Below are positions 46,385 to 57,759 of a stretch of DNA of 64,000 nt, one piece after another. Source of the DNA: Glebionis coronaria (Eukaryota; Streptophyta; Magnoliopsida; Asterales; Asteraceae); the NCBI GenBank assembly GCA_025667525.1, contig CM046880.1, positions 597,119,452-597,183,451 of the forward strand. Direction: 5' to 3'. Below the pieces are notes generated by a model that was not told where the DNA came from, ran no database searches, and saw only the letters and a list, made by a program, of their open reading frames with translations. The translations under genes and the position numbers were made by a program. Positions within the stretch are counted from its first letter, which is position 1, and every line of letters begins with the position of its first letter.

Positions 46385-48020
46385 TGATAGGTGTGTAAAC
46401 ACCCATTCTTTTTACCACTTAATTACAATAATAACCGAGCCAAAACGTGTATTTTATGTCATTTATGTCGGAATTATGCGTGGTTTGTGTTTTTATTGTG
46501 ATTTAGGACGAAAAGGTGAAAAGTGGAGAAAACACGGGCATTCACGGGCTTTTATCGAAGAAAAAGACGAAAGACGAAGTCAAGAAATCAAGATTGCAAA
46601 AAGAACGAAAGTCCAAGACCAATTCTGAAGATTTATCGAAGAAAAAGTCAAAAGACGGAAGTTTACTAAAAGCCGAAGAACTCAAGTCTAATGTATTGAA
46701 GAATTACAAGACGAGTTTGAAGAAATCCCGAGACAAAGTCACTAAAGTCAAAAGATTAAGAAGATCAAGGACTTAAGTGCGCAATTAAGGAAAGAAGAAA
46801 GAGGGGAGGAAACTTCCTTCCACTAATTCTCCTCCTCCTCCCCTATATAGATCATTTGTGTAATTTTGATGTTGTCGGGTGGCTTGACAAACCACCACTT
46901 CCACCATTTTCATTTACCTTGCAATTTAATTTCCTGCACTCTAATTTTCCTTGTATCGCACCTTTAATTTCTTTAATTCAAGTAAGTTACTTTTAATTTT
47001 ATTGAATCTTTACTTTTCTTGTTTAATCTCTCATCTACCTTTCTTGTTTGATTTGTTCTTCATCTTTATTGTTCATGTTCTTGATTTTTATGGTTTTGAT
47101 TAAGTGGGTTTTGATCATTTTGGCTTTATTTGTTAGTTTTGTTGATTGGTTTTGATTGATTCTTGTTAGTTGATGTTTATTAGTTGTTTTGGTTTAATCT
47201 TTTGGTTTGTTTTGGTTAGACTTGATTAAATTTGTGCCTTTTCTTAATCCCCTGTTCTTCGTGTTCATGCTACTGTTTCTTTCCCCAGATATTCCGAATC
47301 AGCATATTATTCCGGATCAAGTTTATTATTCCGGATCAAGCTCCTTTATTCGGAATACTTGACTATTCCGGTTCAAATCTCTTTATTCGGAAAATTTGTT
47401 ATTCCGGATCAAATCACTTCATTCGGAATAATTTATTATTCCGGATCAAGTGTTTCATTCGGAATGTTAGTTTATTCCGGATCAAGTGTTTCATCCGGAA
47501 TGTTCAAATATTCCGGATCAAACTGTTTATTCCGAATCAACCATTTTTCCCTTTTTTATTCCGGATCAAACACTTTATTCCGGATCAACTGGTTTATTCC
47601 GGATAAGTGACATATTCCGGATGAGCTTTGTTATTCCGGATAAGGGATTTATTCCGAATGAGTTTTTTAGTTTTTTGTAGTTTTCGAGTTTTTAGTTTAA
47701 GCTTTACTTTTCCCGCCTTTTTCTTTATTTGTACTTTTACTTGCCTTCCCTTTTCGTTTAAGTTTTAGTTTGAGTTATTTACCTTTATTGCTTTTAATTT
47801 CTCGTCATTTACTTTTCGTCAAGTTTTAATCTTTCATTGTTTCTTTTTATCGTCTTTATTTTATTTTTATTGTTTCAAGTCTTTATTTTTCAATAGTTTT
47901 AGACAACGACCATTCCCTTTTATTCCACCAAGAACAATTAATCTCTCGCACTTAACCAGTTATCAATTCGAAGAGATTCCGAGAAACGAACTTTTTCAAA
48001 CTAGTAAAATTCCTGTATTA
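46385..48020 (+). repeat. 3' LTR of the gypsy-like element
   Basis: 1,636 bp copy of the 5' LTR, begins TGATAGGTGTG and ends CCTGTATTA. It lacks a few bases near the TATA-like motif and one unit of the ATTCCGG array compared with the 5' copy. Confidence 0.92.
47285..47670 (+). repeat. ATTCCGGATCAA minisatellite in 3' LTR
   Basis: Counterpart of the 41573-41985 array, one unit shorter; the unit ending TCTTTCATCCGGAAAATTG is absent. Confidence 0.9.
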
Positions 48021-49272
48021 AGTACGTTTGGGAAGAGTTTCACAGGAGGGTTTATAACTCCACACACAAATATCGGGAAAATCATTTGAGAAGTATTGCA
48101 TCCAATGGTGGTTCACATGTTCCACAATATACACTGCAAGGGTTTGTTTTTCCCTTGAAGGTTAGTTATGTCATTTATTTTAATATGGTTATTGCTTATT
48201 GTATGTTATACTTATCAACTTATTATATTTTCAATCTTTGATTTCTTCAGATATGGATGTTGGAAAAGTTCCCACATTCTATTGAATGGTGGTCAAAACA
48301 ATTTGATGTCATTCCCCGTTGTGTGGCATGAAGTAAAGTCAAGAAATTTTCTAAGTCACATTATCCAAAACTATTTGGGTCTAGAACTAGACTTAATACT
48401 CTTGTGCCAAGTGCTGATGAGTTGAATACGTATTGGTGGAAAGCTAGTGTAGAGTATATTGATGCTGTTTCTCAAACCCCTCCTCCTAAAAACAATGGCA
48501 ATTCGGAAGAAAAAAACAAAAGGTTAAAGCGAAAGTCAATTGTTTCTCACATGCGAACAAAAGTTCACCGTGAAGTACACGTACATACGCATTATGTTGA
48601 GTTTGAAGAAGAAGGAATGAGTTATACGGTTCTTGAAAAGAAGGTTGATGATATGTATGTTGATGTTATGAATAGAATCAAGGCAATTGAACAAGATCTT
48701 CCACATCATAAGGTGATGACAAATATTTATTTTTACTATTAAGTTTATACAGTTTATATATATAAATTTTTAATCATGGTTGTATATTTATTATGCAGAG
48801 ACCATGTCCCCCTCATATGCAAGCTGATTATCATGCAAAGGTTTGTTGTTTATGTGTTAATTATTTGTTTTCTTAGATGGATTTTATAAATTCTATACCT
48901 ATATAACATATTATTTTTCAGGGTTTTGGTAGTTCTTCAAAAACTCCAAGTGGGCGTGATGCTCTCATTGCTAAGATTTCACATATCAAAGATGAATTCT
49001 ACAGCAAAATAACATCTATGGAGGAGTATTTGAAGAGGCCTACTAAACAAGAGGATGTTTGTGATCATCCCCGTGATGTGTTGCATCCCTCAACTTCCAT
49101 TGATTTAAATCAAGAGATTTTCATTGATCCTGCTTCTGTTACAAAATTGAATGATGAACACAAGGTAAAATTGAAATACATTATAAGTTATCTTTTCTTT
49201 AAAATTCAAAGTTATAGTCCAAGAAATTTATCTTTCGTTTTATCAATGAGTTACAATTCCTACCTAAGTTAC
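48021..49272 (+). pseudogene. DUF1985/Ulp1 gene A2, middle segment
   Basis: Continuation of exon 2 (48026-48160, TYTLQGFVFPLK-type end), exon 3 (48251-48712), a short exon (about 48800-48841), and exons near 48922-49164. Exon 3 carries a nonsense change: the Trp of PRCVAW in gene A is TGA here (48329-48331), followed by poorly conserved residues. The segment is then interrupted by a second LTR element after 49272. Confidence 0.8.
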
Positions 49273-50049
49273 TGTTGGTCCACGAATCTTGTGCACATAA
49301 TGAATCTTTGAAGAACAATGAAGAACAATGTACACAAATAACCAATTGACTAACTAATAACACAAGCTTGTACTTTTCATCGTATGTATATATTATTAAT
49401 AATGAATCAACAAATATACATGACTTGCCCGGTTGTTTGCGGAACAACAACCGGGCGATGAATGACAAACTAAACTCCCATGTTCATAGCTAGCTAAGCT
49501 TATGCAACAATGGGAGGATGAAACCCTAAACCACTAAAGTATTACATGTTTGTTTCTGTGGGTGGGAATCATTGACTATTCTATTACAAAGACCACATAT
49601 ATATAGTGGGAGTGTGAAGCTTCCTTGAGAAGCTTTACTAAAGTACAAGTAACCACCTTGTACTTTGTTGTCTTCATCTTTTGCACCTTTGACAAAGTAA
49701 GCCTTCCTCTTGAACCTTTGTCTTCATTGCTAATAAGACATGTGCCCACTAATACATAAGACACTTCTTCAGGTCTTCTTAACATCTTCAGGTCTTGTAA
49801 TCAGTAATAGTCTTGAGGAGTTAGTAAGCTATTATGTCATCACTTACTAACTCCATCATCCTTGATTCTTTGCACACTTACTGAGATCCGCCTCAGCTAA
49901 TGACGAGTCTATCTCGTAAACTCTAAAGAACTCTAAAGAATGACACACTGAACTTATAACATACGTAAGTTCAGTGACTAACACTACTTAGGATACTTTA
50001 CATCCAAATCCTGTGTAAGGGACAAATCAGGCACTGAATTGACCCAACA
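49273..50049 (-). repeat. 3' LTR (left) of the copia-type element
   Basis: 777 bp, on the minus strand begins TGTTGGGTCAATTCAG and ends GTGGACCAACA. A CTATATATATGTGG TATA-like motif (complement near 49592-49606) is a likely promoter. Confidence 0.93.
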
Positions 50050-53000
50050 ATCTCCCTCTATTTGGATAGAAAAGTAGCCTAAGTTAAATAGCAGTAAGTG
50101 AGCATAAAGGCTTCTTCTTACCTGCTATGTTACAACAATGAATACCAAGAATAACTAGCTTTACTAGTTCAAGTCATCCGCTAACTTGTATCGTCTTGTA
50201 CTTGTTGTAGTTGTTACTGAACTGCAATGTCTGATCTTGTACTTTGAGAAACACTTGAACCAATTCCCTGATGCTTATATAGAACTCATAAAGGTAACTT
50301 CACCTTAGGTTATCAGTGAAGTATATTATATGCTTTGCCATAAAGACCATATGCTTCACCCTAGCATATATTAAAGTGGCATATTATATCAATGTAGATC
50401 ACGAGTTCATTTACCTTCAATCAGAGAAGTGTGGTCAATGGTTGACGCAGCAACCATAAAAGATCAGACAATGCAACTTGTTCAGCAACCCATCTTCATT
50501 GACTTTGCTCAATCAGCCAAATGTAAACATTCTAAGTCCCTGAAGGTTATGTGTTGTGTATGATAGTATGTATGTAGCTTGAGTAAACTTGATGTTTCTT
50601 CACATAAACACAAGTTTACCTCTGTCCTCGCTTCTCTCCCCCTCAAAATTTGCTAGGGAACCAAGCAACTTTTGACCGGCTACATACTAGTACACATCAT
50701 AGCGTGATGGTCTTCATCTCGCCTGAAATACAACTCCCCCTGAATTTCATCTCCTATCAACCATCTGATGTTATCAAACCCCTGTATAATAAATCTTTCA
50801 ACAAACCCGTGTAACACAACCTGGTCTCTCAAAAACTCTGTGGCTGGGGTTACAGCGGGGTAGGGGAGGGTGACAACTGCTGGGGAGGGGAGGGGGGCTG
50901 TGAACATATCTTCTTTCTTTATCTTGGTGTGAGAAAAAAAATTCCTGAGTGACCAAGTCCTTCAACAGCTGAAGGCTCTGAAGATAGCATGTTGATCAGC
51001 TGGTCATCTTGCCAGCGAATACCTGTTAAACTGAATTTTATTTTTTTTTATTATTTTTTTTTTGGTTTTTTTTTTTTTTTTTTTTTTTTTTTGGTTTGTG
51101 TTTTGTGTATGGTTTGGGTGGGTATATCACAGTTGCATGTGGATCACAGCGGCATCTATATCACAGCGGTGTGTAGATGTCCGTGTTTCTCTCCCCCTCA
51201 AAATATGCAGCTTTAACAGCATCTTTTGACTGCGATTATCCTCTTATCACATCAACCAAAAAAGGCGTACAACGCGCCTCAACTCATTTGAGTTTGGATA
51301 AAAATCCACCAACAAACCAAGTATCTGGAGTATTCATCATCAGATACCTCAAACTTTGTAAGTTTGGACGTCTCAGCTACAGCTTTTAACCTGAAGAAAT
51401 GTTTTGGTTTACTGAAGAAAATCAAGTATAAAACTACCTGAAAGAGAGTTCTCTTCAGCGAACTCTGGGGGTTCAGCGACCTTGGTGTTTAGCTGGGATT
51501 TCAGGGACAGCTGGGGTTTCAGCCAATTGCTGTAGGGATCAACAGCTGGGAGTTCGAAAGATTCAAAGAGCTGGGGGTTCAGGGAAAGGGACTAGGTTCG
51601 CTGGTGAACAGTTCAGCTAGCTGGGGGTTCCAGTGACAGGGGTCCAATGACCTGAGGTGCAACATCAGTTGTTCTGATGGGTTGTTGGCTGGGTTCGTTG
51701 ACCTGGGGGTTCAGACCTGTGGACCAGTTATGAGGGTCCAGTGACTAGGTTCGTAGAAGGTTCAGATCTGCTGAGGGGGTCAGATCTCTGGTGGTTAAGA
51801 ACCGCTGGGGGGTCACAGCTTTAGTGACAGGGTCGCTGGTATGTTATACCAGGGATTAGATGTACAGCGACCGGGTTCAGATACCTTTGTTGGCAGGTTC
51901 GCTGTCTTAGGGGAGGTTCAGCTACTGGCTTGGTCCAACAACAGGGATCCAAAGACAGCTTGACACAGTGACTAGTCCAATGACAGCGATCATTTCAGCG
52001 ATCTTTGGTTCAATGCTCTAGGGAGGGTTCATAATGAGAGAGGCCAGCGACATAGTCCACTAATCTGATATGACTCATTTTACTGATAAAATATCAGCGA
52101 CATAACAACTCTAAAACCAACTGTTTCATCAGCTTGAAGATGTAGCTGCACAAACTAAACATACTTTAGATAGCATGTAGCAACTCACGGTCAAACACAC
52201 CATCAGACTTCTGGGGTTCAGAGACAGGGGTCGTCTGTGGGTTCAGCTACCCTAGGGGGTTCAGAGACCTTTAGGTCAATTTGCTGGGGGTTCACAGCTT
52301 TAGTGACAGGGTTTGTTGGGATGAGTTCTTTCACCTTTGCCCAGGGATTTGGTTTACCATGACCAGCTGAAACCTATTTCACTAATATTTTACTCAGTGT
52401 CTTCCAAGCACAACACTTCATAACACTTGCTGTTATAACCAACCATTCATAATCAGCTTCTTCCATCAACTTTTTACCATTACATCATCAGCTTCTTTGA
52501 AGCTGATACAAACACCATCTCTATTGAGACCCTGTCGAATCCCATCTACATCAGCGACCCAAAGAACAGCTGCCTTCTAAATCAGCAGCCTCACTTCTGA
52601 TGAACAACCCGGATAATTTCTTTGTACTCTGATTAAGCTGGACCACATCCTCCTTTAACAGGCTATGCCCGAAACCAAGAACCACCACTTTCTTTATACT
52701 GGATAATTTTCAGTTAAAAGAGCAGTACTTATCATTACAGTTCATGAATCTTTAATCCCAGCAGTCATCTCATCCTATCATCTTCATCACATGAGTTCGT
52801 GGGGGTGTTTAAGTTGGTTTTCTTCAACAAACGACCCCAACTCCATTCAATTTGCCCACACGAATCTATATCTATATCTTCATGAGAAACATAAAAACCT
52901 TCGAAATCACCATTATACTTCAAGTATAACCACTTCACTTGACATGTTTACCCACAAAAAAAATGCTCTTCATTCTACTCGAAACTCATTCATGTGGCCA

Positions 53001-53562
53001 CAAGAATAAGTTCATCTTCTTTATCCCGATTAGATTAGATTTTTTTTGGAATAACTGATTCGAGTGATTTGTGACGTGATTTTAGATGATTAAATAGTCG
53101 GTTTTTTTTAATTAAATCGTGGGTTTGTATGGACTTTTTTGTTTTGGAGTGATTAGTGGATTCAATCGGTGATAGATTAGAGGAGATGAGAGATCTTGAT
53201 TTGAGTGATGAGGGAGATTGATTTGAGTGTGGCGGTTTGAGATTTGTTCAATACGTGAGGGAGATGGGGGGTTTTGGTAAGGAAGATTTAGACTTTTGTA
53301 GATCCACTAGATGAGAAGAAGGATCCTTTTTAATTTATGAGTTGAGAATGATATCTTGTGACGGTGGTAGTTGGGTTTGGGTAATAGGATAAGGTTTGGT
53401 AGGTATTGTTTTAGCATATGTCTCACAGCAGTAGTGTATTTCTTCCCCTCAAAACTGCTACTGTAAATGCAGTTTTTAAACAAACACTACTGATTTTGAC
53501 TATGTAAAAAATGTTATTAGCAGTCGTAAACTGAACGGATCTGGATAGTAAATTAATCCAAC
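50050..53562 (-). other. Interior of the copia-type element, no pol
   Basis: No gag or pol frame recognised. Plus-strand 51460-52330 is a loose array of GCTGGGGGTTCAGCGAC-like phrases (GGGTTCAG, CTGGGGG, AGTGACAGGGT repeated dozens of times); 51040-51095 is a poly(T)-rich tract. It looks like a degenerate minisatellite filler of a large retrotransposon derivative (LARD-like). Confidence 0.7.
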
Positions 53563-53578
53563 CAGCTCTGATACCAAT
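53563..53578 (-). promoter_or_regulatory. Primer-binding site (initiator tRNA-Met type)
   Basis: On the minus strand TTGGTATCAGAGCTGG directly follows the 5' LTR; TGGTATCAGAGC is the usual copia primer site. Confidence 0.88.
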
Positions 53579-54355
53579 TGTTGGTCCACGAATCTTGTGC
53601 ACATAATGAATCTTTGAAGAACAATGAAGAACAATGTACACAAATAACCAATTGACTAACTAATAACACAAGCTTGTACTTTTCATCGTATGTATATATT
53701 ATTAATAATGAATCAACAAATATACATGACTTGCCCGGTTGTTTGCGGAACAACAACCGGGCGATGAATGACAAACTAAACTCCCATGTTCATAGCTAGC
53801 TAAGCTTATGCAACAATGGGAGGATGAAACCCTAAACCACTAAAGTATTACATGTTTGTTTCTGTGGGTGGGAATCATTGACTATTCTATTACAAAGACC
53901 ACATATATATAGTGGGAGGGTGAAGCTTCCTTGAGAAGCTTTACTAAAGTACAAGTAACCACCTTGTACTTTGTTGTCTTCATCTTTTGCACCTTTGACA
54001 AAGTAAGCCTTCCTCTTGAACCTTTGTCTTCATTGCTAATAAGACATGTGCCCACTAATACATAAGACACTTCTTCAGGTCTTCTTAACATCTTCAGGTC
54101 TTGTAATCAGTAATAGTCTTGAGGAGTTAGTAAGCTATTATGTCATCACTTACTAACTCCATCATCCTTGATTCTTTGCACACTTACTGAGATCCGCCTC
54201 AGCTAATGACGAGTCTATCTCGAAAACTCTAAAGAACTCTAAAGAATGACACACTGAACTTATAACATATGTAAGTTCAGTGACTAACACTACTTAGGAT
54301 ACTTTACATCCAAATCCTGTGCAAGGGACAAATCAGGCACTGAATTGACCCAACA
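53579..54355 (-). repeat. 5' LTR (right) of the copia-type element
   Basis: 777 bp, same ends as the left copy; differences noticed include GGGAGTGTG versus GGGAGGGTG, CTCGTAAAC versus CTCGAAAAC, CATACGTAAG versus CATATGTAAG, and GTGTAAGGG versus GTGCAAGGG. Confidence 0.93.
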
Positions 54356-57300
54356 GTTACTCTCTTTATTTCTTTAGCATGCCATTTCTATCGAGGATTA
54401 TTTGGACACTGATCAACAATTAGATGGGGTTGATCATCCATTAGATGTGAGTTGTTTGCTGTGAAGGTTATAGTTATTTATATATATTTGTCTTTCATTT
54501 TACTCTTTTCTTTAACACATGTACTTTTTTGAATTGCAGGCCTCAACAACGGTTGATTTAAATCACGAGACCAGTGCAAATGTTAATGTTGACCAAGAGG
54601 TAAGTTGTAATTTTTAAATTTAACCTAAATGAATTTCACTAAACGCCATTCTTTTTATTAATGTTGACCACAAGGTAAGTTGTAATTTTTATTTTTTAAT
54701 CGCAGATTTCATTGGATTTGAATGATTATAATCATTCCTTTTATTTGAACGAGGATTTGAATTCTAATGAAGACGATTATTTGAAGGACTCTATGGATGT
54801 TGATCTGGATTTGAATTTAAGTAACAAGTCTTTTGAAGCGGTAGAAAATGTTGGTACTCAAACACAAGTGGTAATACTCCTTTTAATTCTGTATCATAAA
54901 ATAGTTTACTTGAAAACCATATGTTAATTGTTTATTTACAGGAAGCGGTTGCTGGATGGCATAATGAATTATTGGATATAAGATCGGAAGAGGAAAATAT
55001 AATGGCAGTAGAATCGATGATGAGTCTCATTAATTCCCAACCACATAATAAGGTAGGTATAGAATCATAAACTCCAGCTCCTGTTTGTTCATAAATTATG
55101 TACTATGCTGCTGACGCATATATAATTTGTATAGGAGATGGATGATCCGTTGACCCTTTTAGCTATGAAGAATGATAAAGTGTTTCAATGCGTTAGTGAT
55201 TCTAACGTAATGGATGATCCTATTGCCACGGAATCAGTTATTAATGAAGTTGTTGAAGGGAAAAGCGATTCTAAGGTATTTATATGTTTATAACTTATAT
55301 CTGACAACACATACATAGAGTATAAGCAGAATCCGATTATTAAGTTTAATTGAAAACTATATAGGAAGTGGATGCTTTAGTCACTCATGAAGCTATGGAT
55401 GAAGCGTTTCCCAACGAATTAATGAAAGATCCGTTTGTCACTGATTCAATGAAGGATGTAGTTGTTGAACAGAATAGCAATTCAAAGGTATTTGTATGTT
55501 ATTTTTAATATAAGTGTCAGTATGATATTATGACAAAAAAACATGTATATGAAAGAACATGTAAATCACTTTTTTTTTCTCACTGTATAGGAAATCAATG
55601 ACCCGTTGCCCCCTGTACCTATGAAGAATGATAAAGTGTTTCAATGCGTTAGTGATTCTAAGGTAATGGATGATCCTATTGCCACGAAATTAGTTATTAA
55701 TGAAGTTGTTGAAGGGAAAAGCGATTCTAAGGTATTTATATGTTTATAACTTATATTTGACAACACATACATAGAGTATAAGCAGAATCCGATTATTAAG
55801 TTTTATTGAAAACTATATAGGAAGTGGATGCTTTAGTCACTCATGAAGCTATGGATGAAGCGTTTCCCAACGAACTAATGAAAGATCCGTTTGTCACTGA
55901 TTCATTGAAGGATGTAGTTGTTGAACCGAATAGCGATTCAAAGGTATTTGTATGTTATTTTAAATATAAGTGTCAGTATGATATGATGACAAAAAAACAT
56001 GTATATGAAAGAACATGTGAATCACTTTTTTTTTCTCACTGTATAGGAAATCAATGACCCGTTGTCCCCTGTACCTATGCCTGATGATGTTTTCTTCAAA
56101 GGGATAAGCTATTCGCCGGTATATTTTTTTCTATATAACTTAGGTTTGGTGACACATAGATAAAGTATATTCATGATCAATTGATTACCTTTAGGAATTC
56201 AGTGATCCGGTCAACCCTGAAGCCTTGAATGATCAAGATGTTGACCCATGCGAAAGAGATGTTGAAAGTGCAGATTCATTGGTTACCGAATCCGACCCAA
56301 AAGTGGATGAAAAGATACCAGCAGTTAAAAGTGAACGACTTAAAAAATTGAGTAAGTTCAAACAATGGCCATGGACGTCCCCGCAACCAGTTCGTGCTAA
56401 GAGTAAGATATGTGCCAAATTTCAAGTTCCGTTGCGTGGACTTGATAATTGTGAGATTCCTAATTGGGTTGAGGTATGTAAATCACATTTAGTATGAACT
56501 CAAAAGGTTCCTTTTGTAATTAACCTAATTATTTAATTATATATAAATTGACAGGATTTAACTCGTCCATCAAATGCACCAAACGGGAGAACTATGATGC
56601 CTAAAGAGATAATGGAAGCATTTATGGAAAAGGATTGTAAGGGATATTATTTTCCATGGGCAGAAAATATTATTGTTTATCATGAATTCTGGGAAAAGTT
56701 ATTGGGCCTTGGCAAAAACAGACGTGGTTGGTTGTCCGATAATGTAAGTCTATACTAATCACGTTAATTAATTAGATTATAAGCCAACAATAATGTATTT
56801 AACTTTTGAACTATCTTAATTCACAACACATCGAAATTTGGGTTTATTACCTTTTGCACTTCCGTTCGGCAAATGCGGACTGGGCAATGGTTGGGCCGTA
56901 TTTGAGCACGTTTATTTTGGAAAACAGAGTAATGTCATCTTATGCCAATGGTGTTGTTTATGGTATGCCATGGTTTTCTGAATCTGTTGAAAAGGTTTAC
57001 TTCCCAATAAATGAAGATTCTATTCATTGGGTGCTTGCTGAATTCCATATTCGTTCAGGTGTCATAACTGTTTATGACAGCTTGCTCCCAAAGCAACTTG
57101 GTGTGGTTGAAGATCGAGAATGGTGGCTGAAAACGGGTAAAACTTATGCATCTATACTTCCAAAGTATCTTAAAGAAAGTCAGGTGTTCACGAAGAAAAA
57201 CATAGATCCAGCAAACTACAAAATCACCTTTCGAAATGATATTAATACCCCCAGGCAATCCAATACCTCTGATTGCGGGGTTTGGGTGATGAGGAACATG

Positions 57301-57414
57301 TTTAGACTGGCAAATGATCTTCCATTGGAGGTTAGTGATACTAGTCAAGCTAGTTTGGCTTACCGTGAACGATTGACAGACTTCCTTTGGAAGTACAAGA
57401 TTCCGAGGGCATAA
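54356..57414 (+). pseudogene. DUF1985/Ulp1 gene A2, 3' segment with C48 protease domain
   Basis: Linker exons with DLNLS and Asp/Glu-rich repeats, then the C48 domain. Catalytic His (IHWVLAEFH), Asp (VYDSLL), Gln (RQSNTS) and Cys (SDCGVW) are all kept in 56822-57414. Compared with gene A the intron between ...SVEK and VYFPIN is absent (junction at 56994/56995), so two exons are fused. The acceptor before HIEIWV reads CACAACACATC where gene A has CACAGCATC, so the AG is gone. With the nonsense codon upstream and two inserted retroelements this copy is almost surely dead, though its catalytic exon remains open. Confidence 0.85.
55276..55950 (+). repeat. Tandem duplication of exon-intron units in A2 linker
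   Basis: The block from AAGGTATTTATATG through GAAGTGGATGCTTTAGTCAC to TTCAAAGGTATTTGTATG appears at about 55274-55500 and again at 55732-55955 (period about 458 bp), with only a few changes. It spans more than one exon. The unit differs from the 253-bp unit amplified in gene A. Confidence 0.85.
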
Positions 57415-57759
57415 GTAGTATATTGTTGACTAGTATGTTGTGACAGTAAACTTGTATTGACATGTAATTTTCCTAAAAAAAATTGGTGTATTATGTTGGA
57501 GATTTTATTTTATATGCATGTTATTTTCCAGTTAGAAAAAAAGTTTTTCGTTTGTGCTTTATTTACATAAGTTGTCTAAACATATGCAGTTACTTAATTA
57601 GCGGAGAAATTATATAATCTGGGGAGATTGATAACCTTACAACATTGATAAGCCTGAAGCAATTATATAATCTGGGGAGAAATTACATATGCAGTTACAG
57701 ACATAAAACAAAAGCAAATGAAATACAAATACAACATTGATACTACAGACATCATGGAG
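57415..57759. other. Convergent spacer between A2 and the F-box pseudogene
   Basis: No gene. AATTATATAATCTGGGGAGA occurs twice (near 57608 and 57662). The corresponding spacer in element 1 is 1.67 kb, so the tRNA-like sequences and module A present there are absent here. Confidence 0.6.

Larger units (their letters stand above)
40669..48020 (+). mobile_element. Non-autonomous LTR retrotransposon in gene A2 (gypsy-like)
   Basis: LTRs at 40669-42343 and 46385-48020 are flanked by the 5-bp duplication AGTAC (40664-40668 and 48021-48025). The 5' LTR is followed by a primer-binding-like site TGGCGCCACTGCCGG (42346-42360), the type seen in Athila/Tat-like gypsy elements; the 3' LTR is preceded by a purine tract AAGTGTAGGGGATT. 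The 4-kb interior codes for a zinc-knuckle protein but I find no protease, integrase or reverse transcriptase, so it must rely on another element. The LTRs differ by substitutions and by one repeat unit in the ATTCCGG array, so it is not brand new. It inserted into exon 2 of gene A2. Confidence 0.9.
49273..54355 (-). mobile_element. Young non-autonomous copia-type LTR element in gene A2
   Basis: Two LTRs of 777 bp (49273-50049 and 53579-54355), with only about five differences noticed by eye, are flanked by GTTAC (49268-49272 and 54356-54360). The element lies on the minus strand. Next to the right LTR is TTGGTATCAGAGCTGG (complement of 53563-53578), the initiator-tRNA-Met primer site of copia elements; next to the left LTR is the complement of a purine tract (AGAGGGAGAT). 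The 3.5-kb interior has no pol frame. It sits in an intron of gene A2, so it need not have destroyed coding sequence itself. Confidence 0.93.

Noticed and set aside
49576..49785. Minus-strand 69-89-codon frames in both copia LTRs
   Set aside because: They lie within LTR sequence and differ only by LTR substitutions; no start context or known product.
50680..50907. Minus-strand 75-codon frame in the copia interior
   Set aside because: Short, Pro/Val-rich and inside a degenerate non-coding region.
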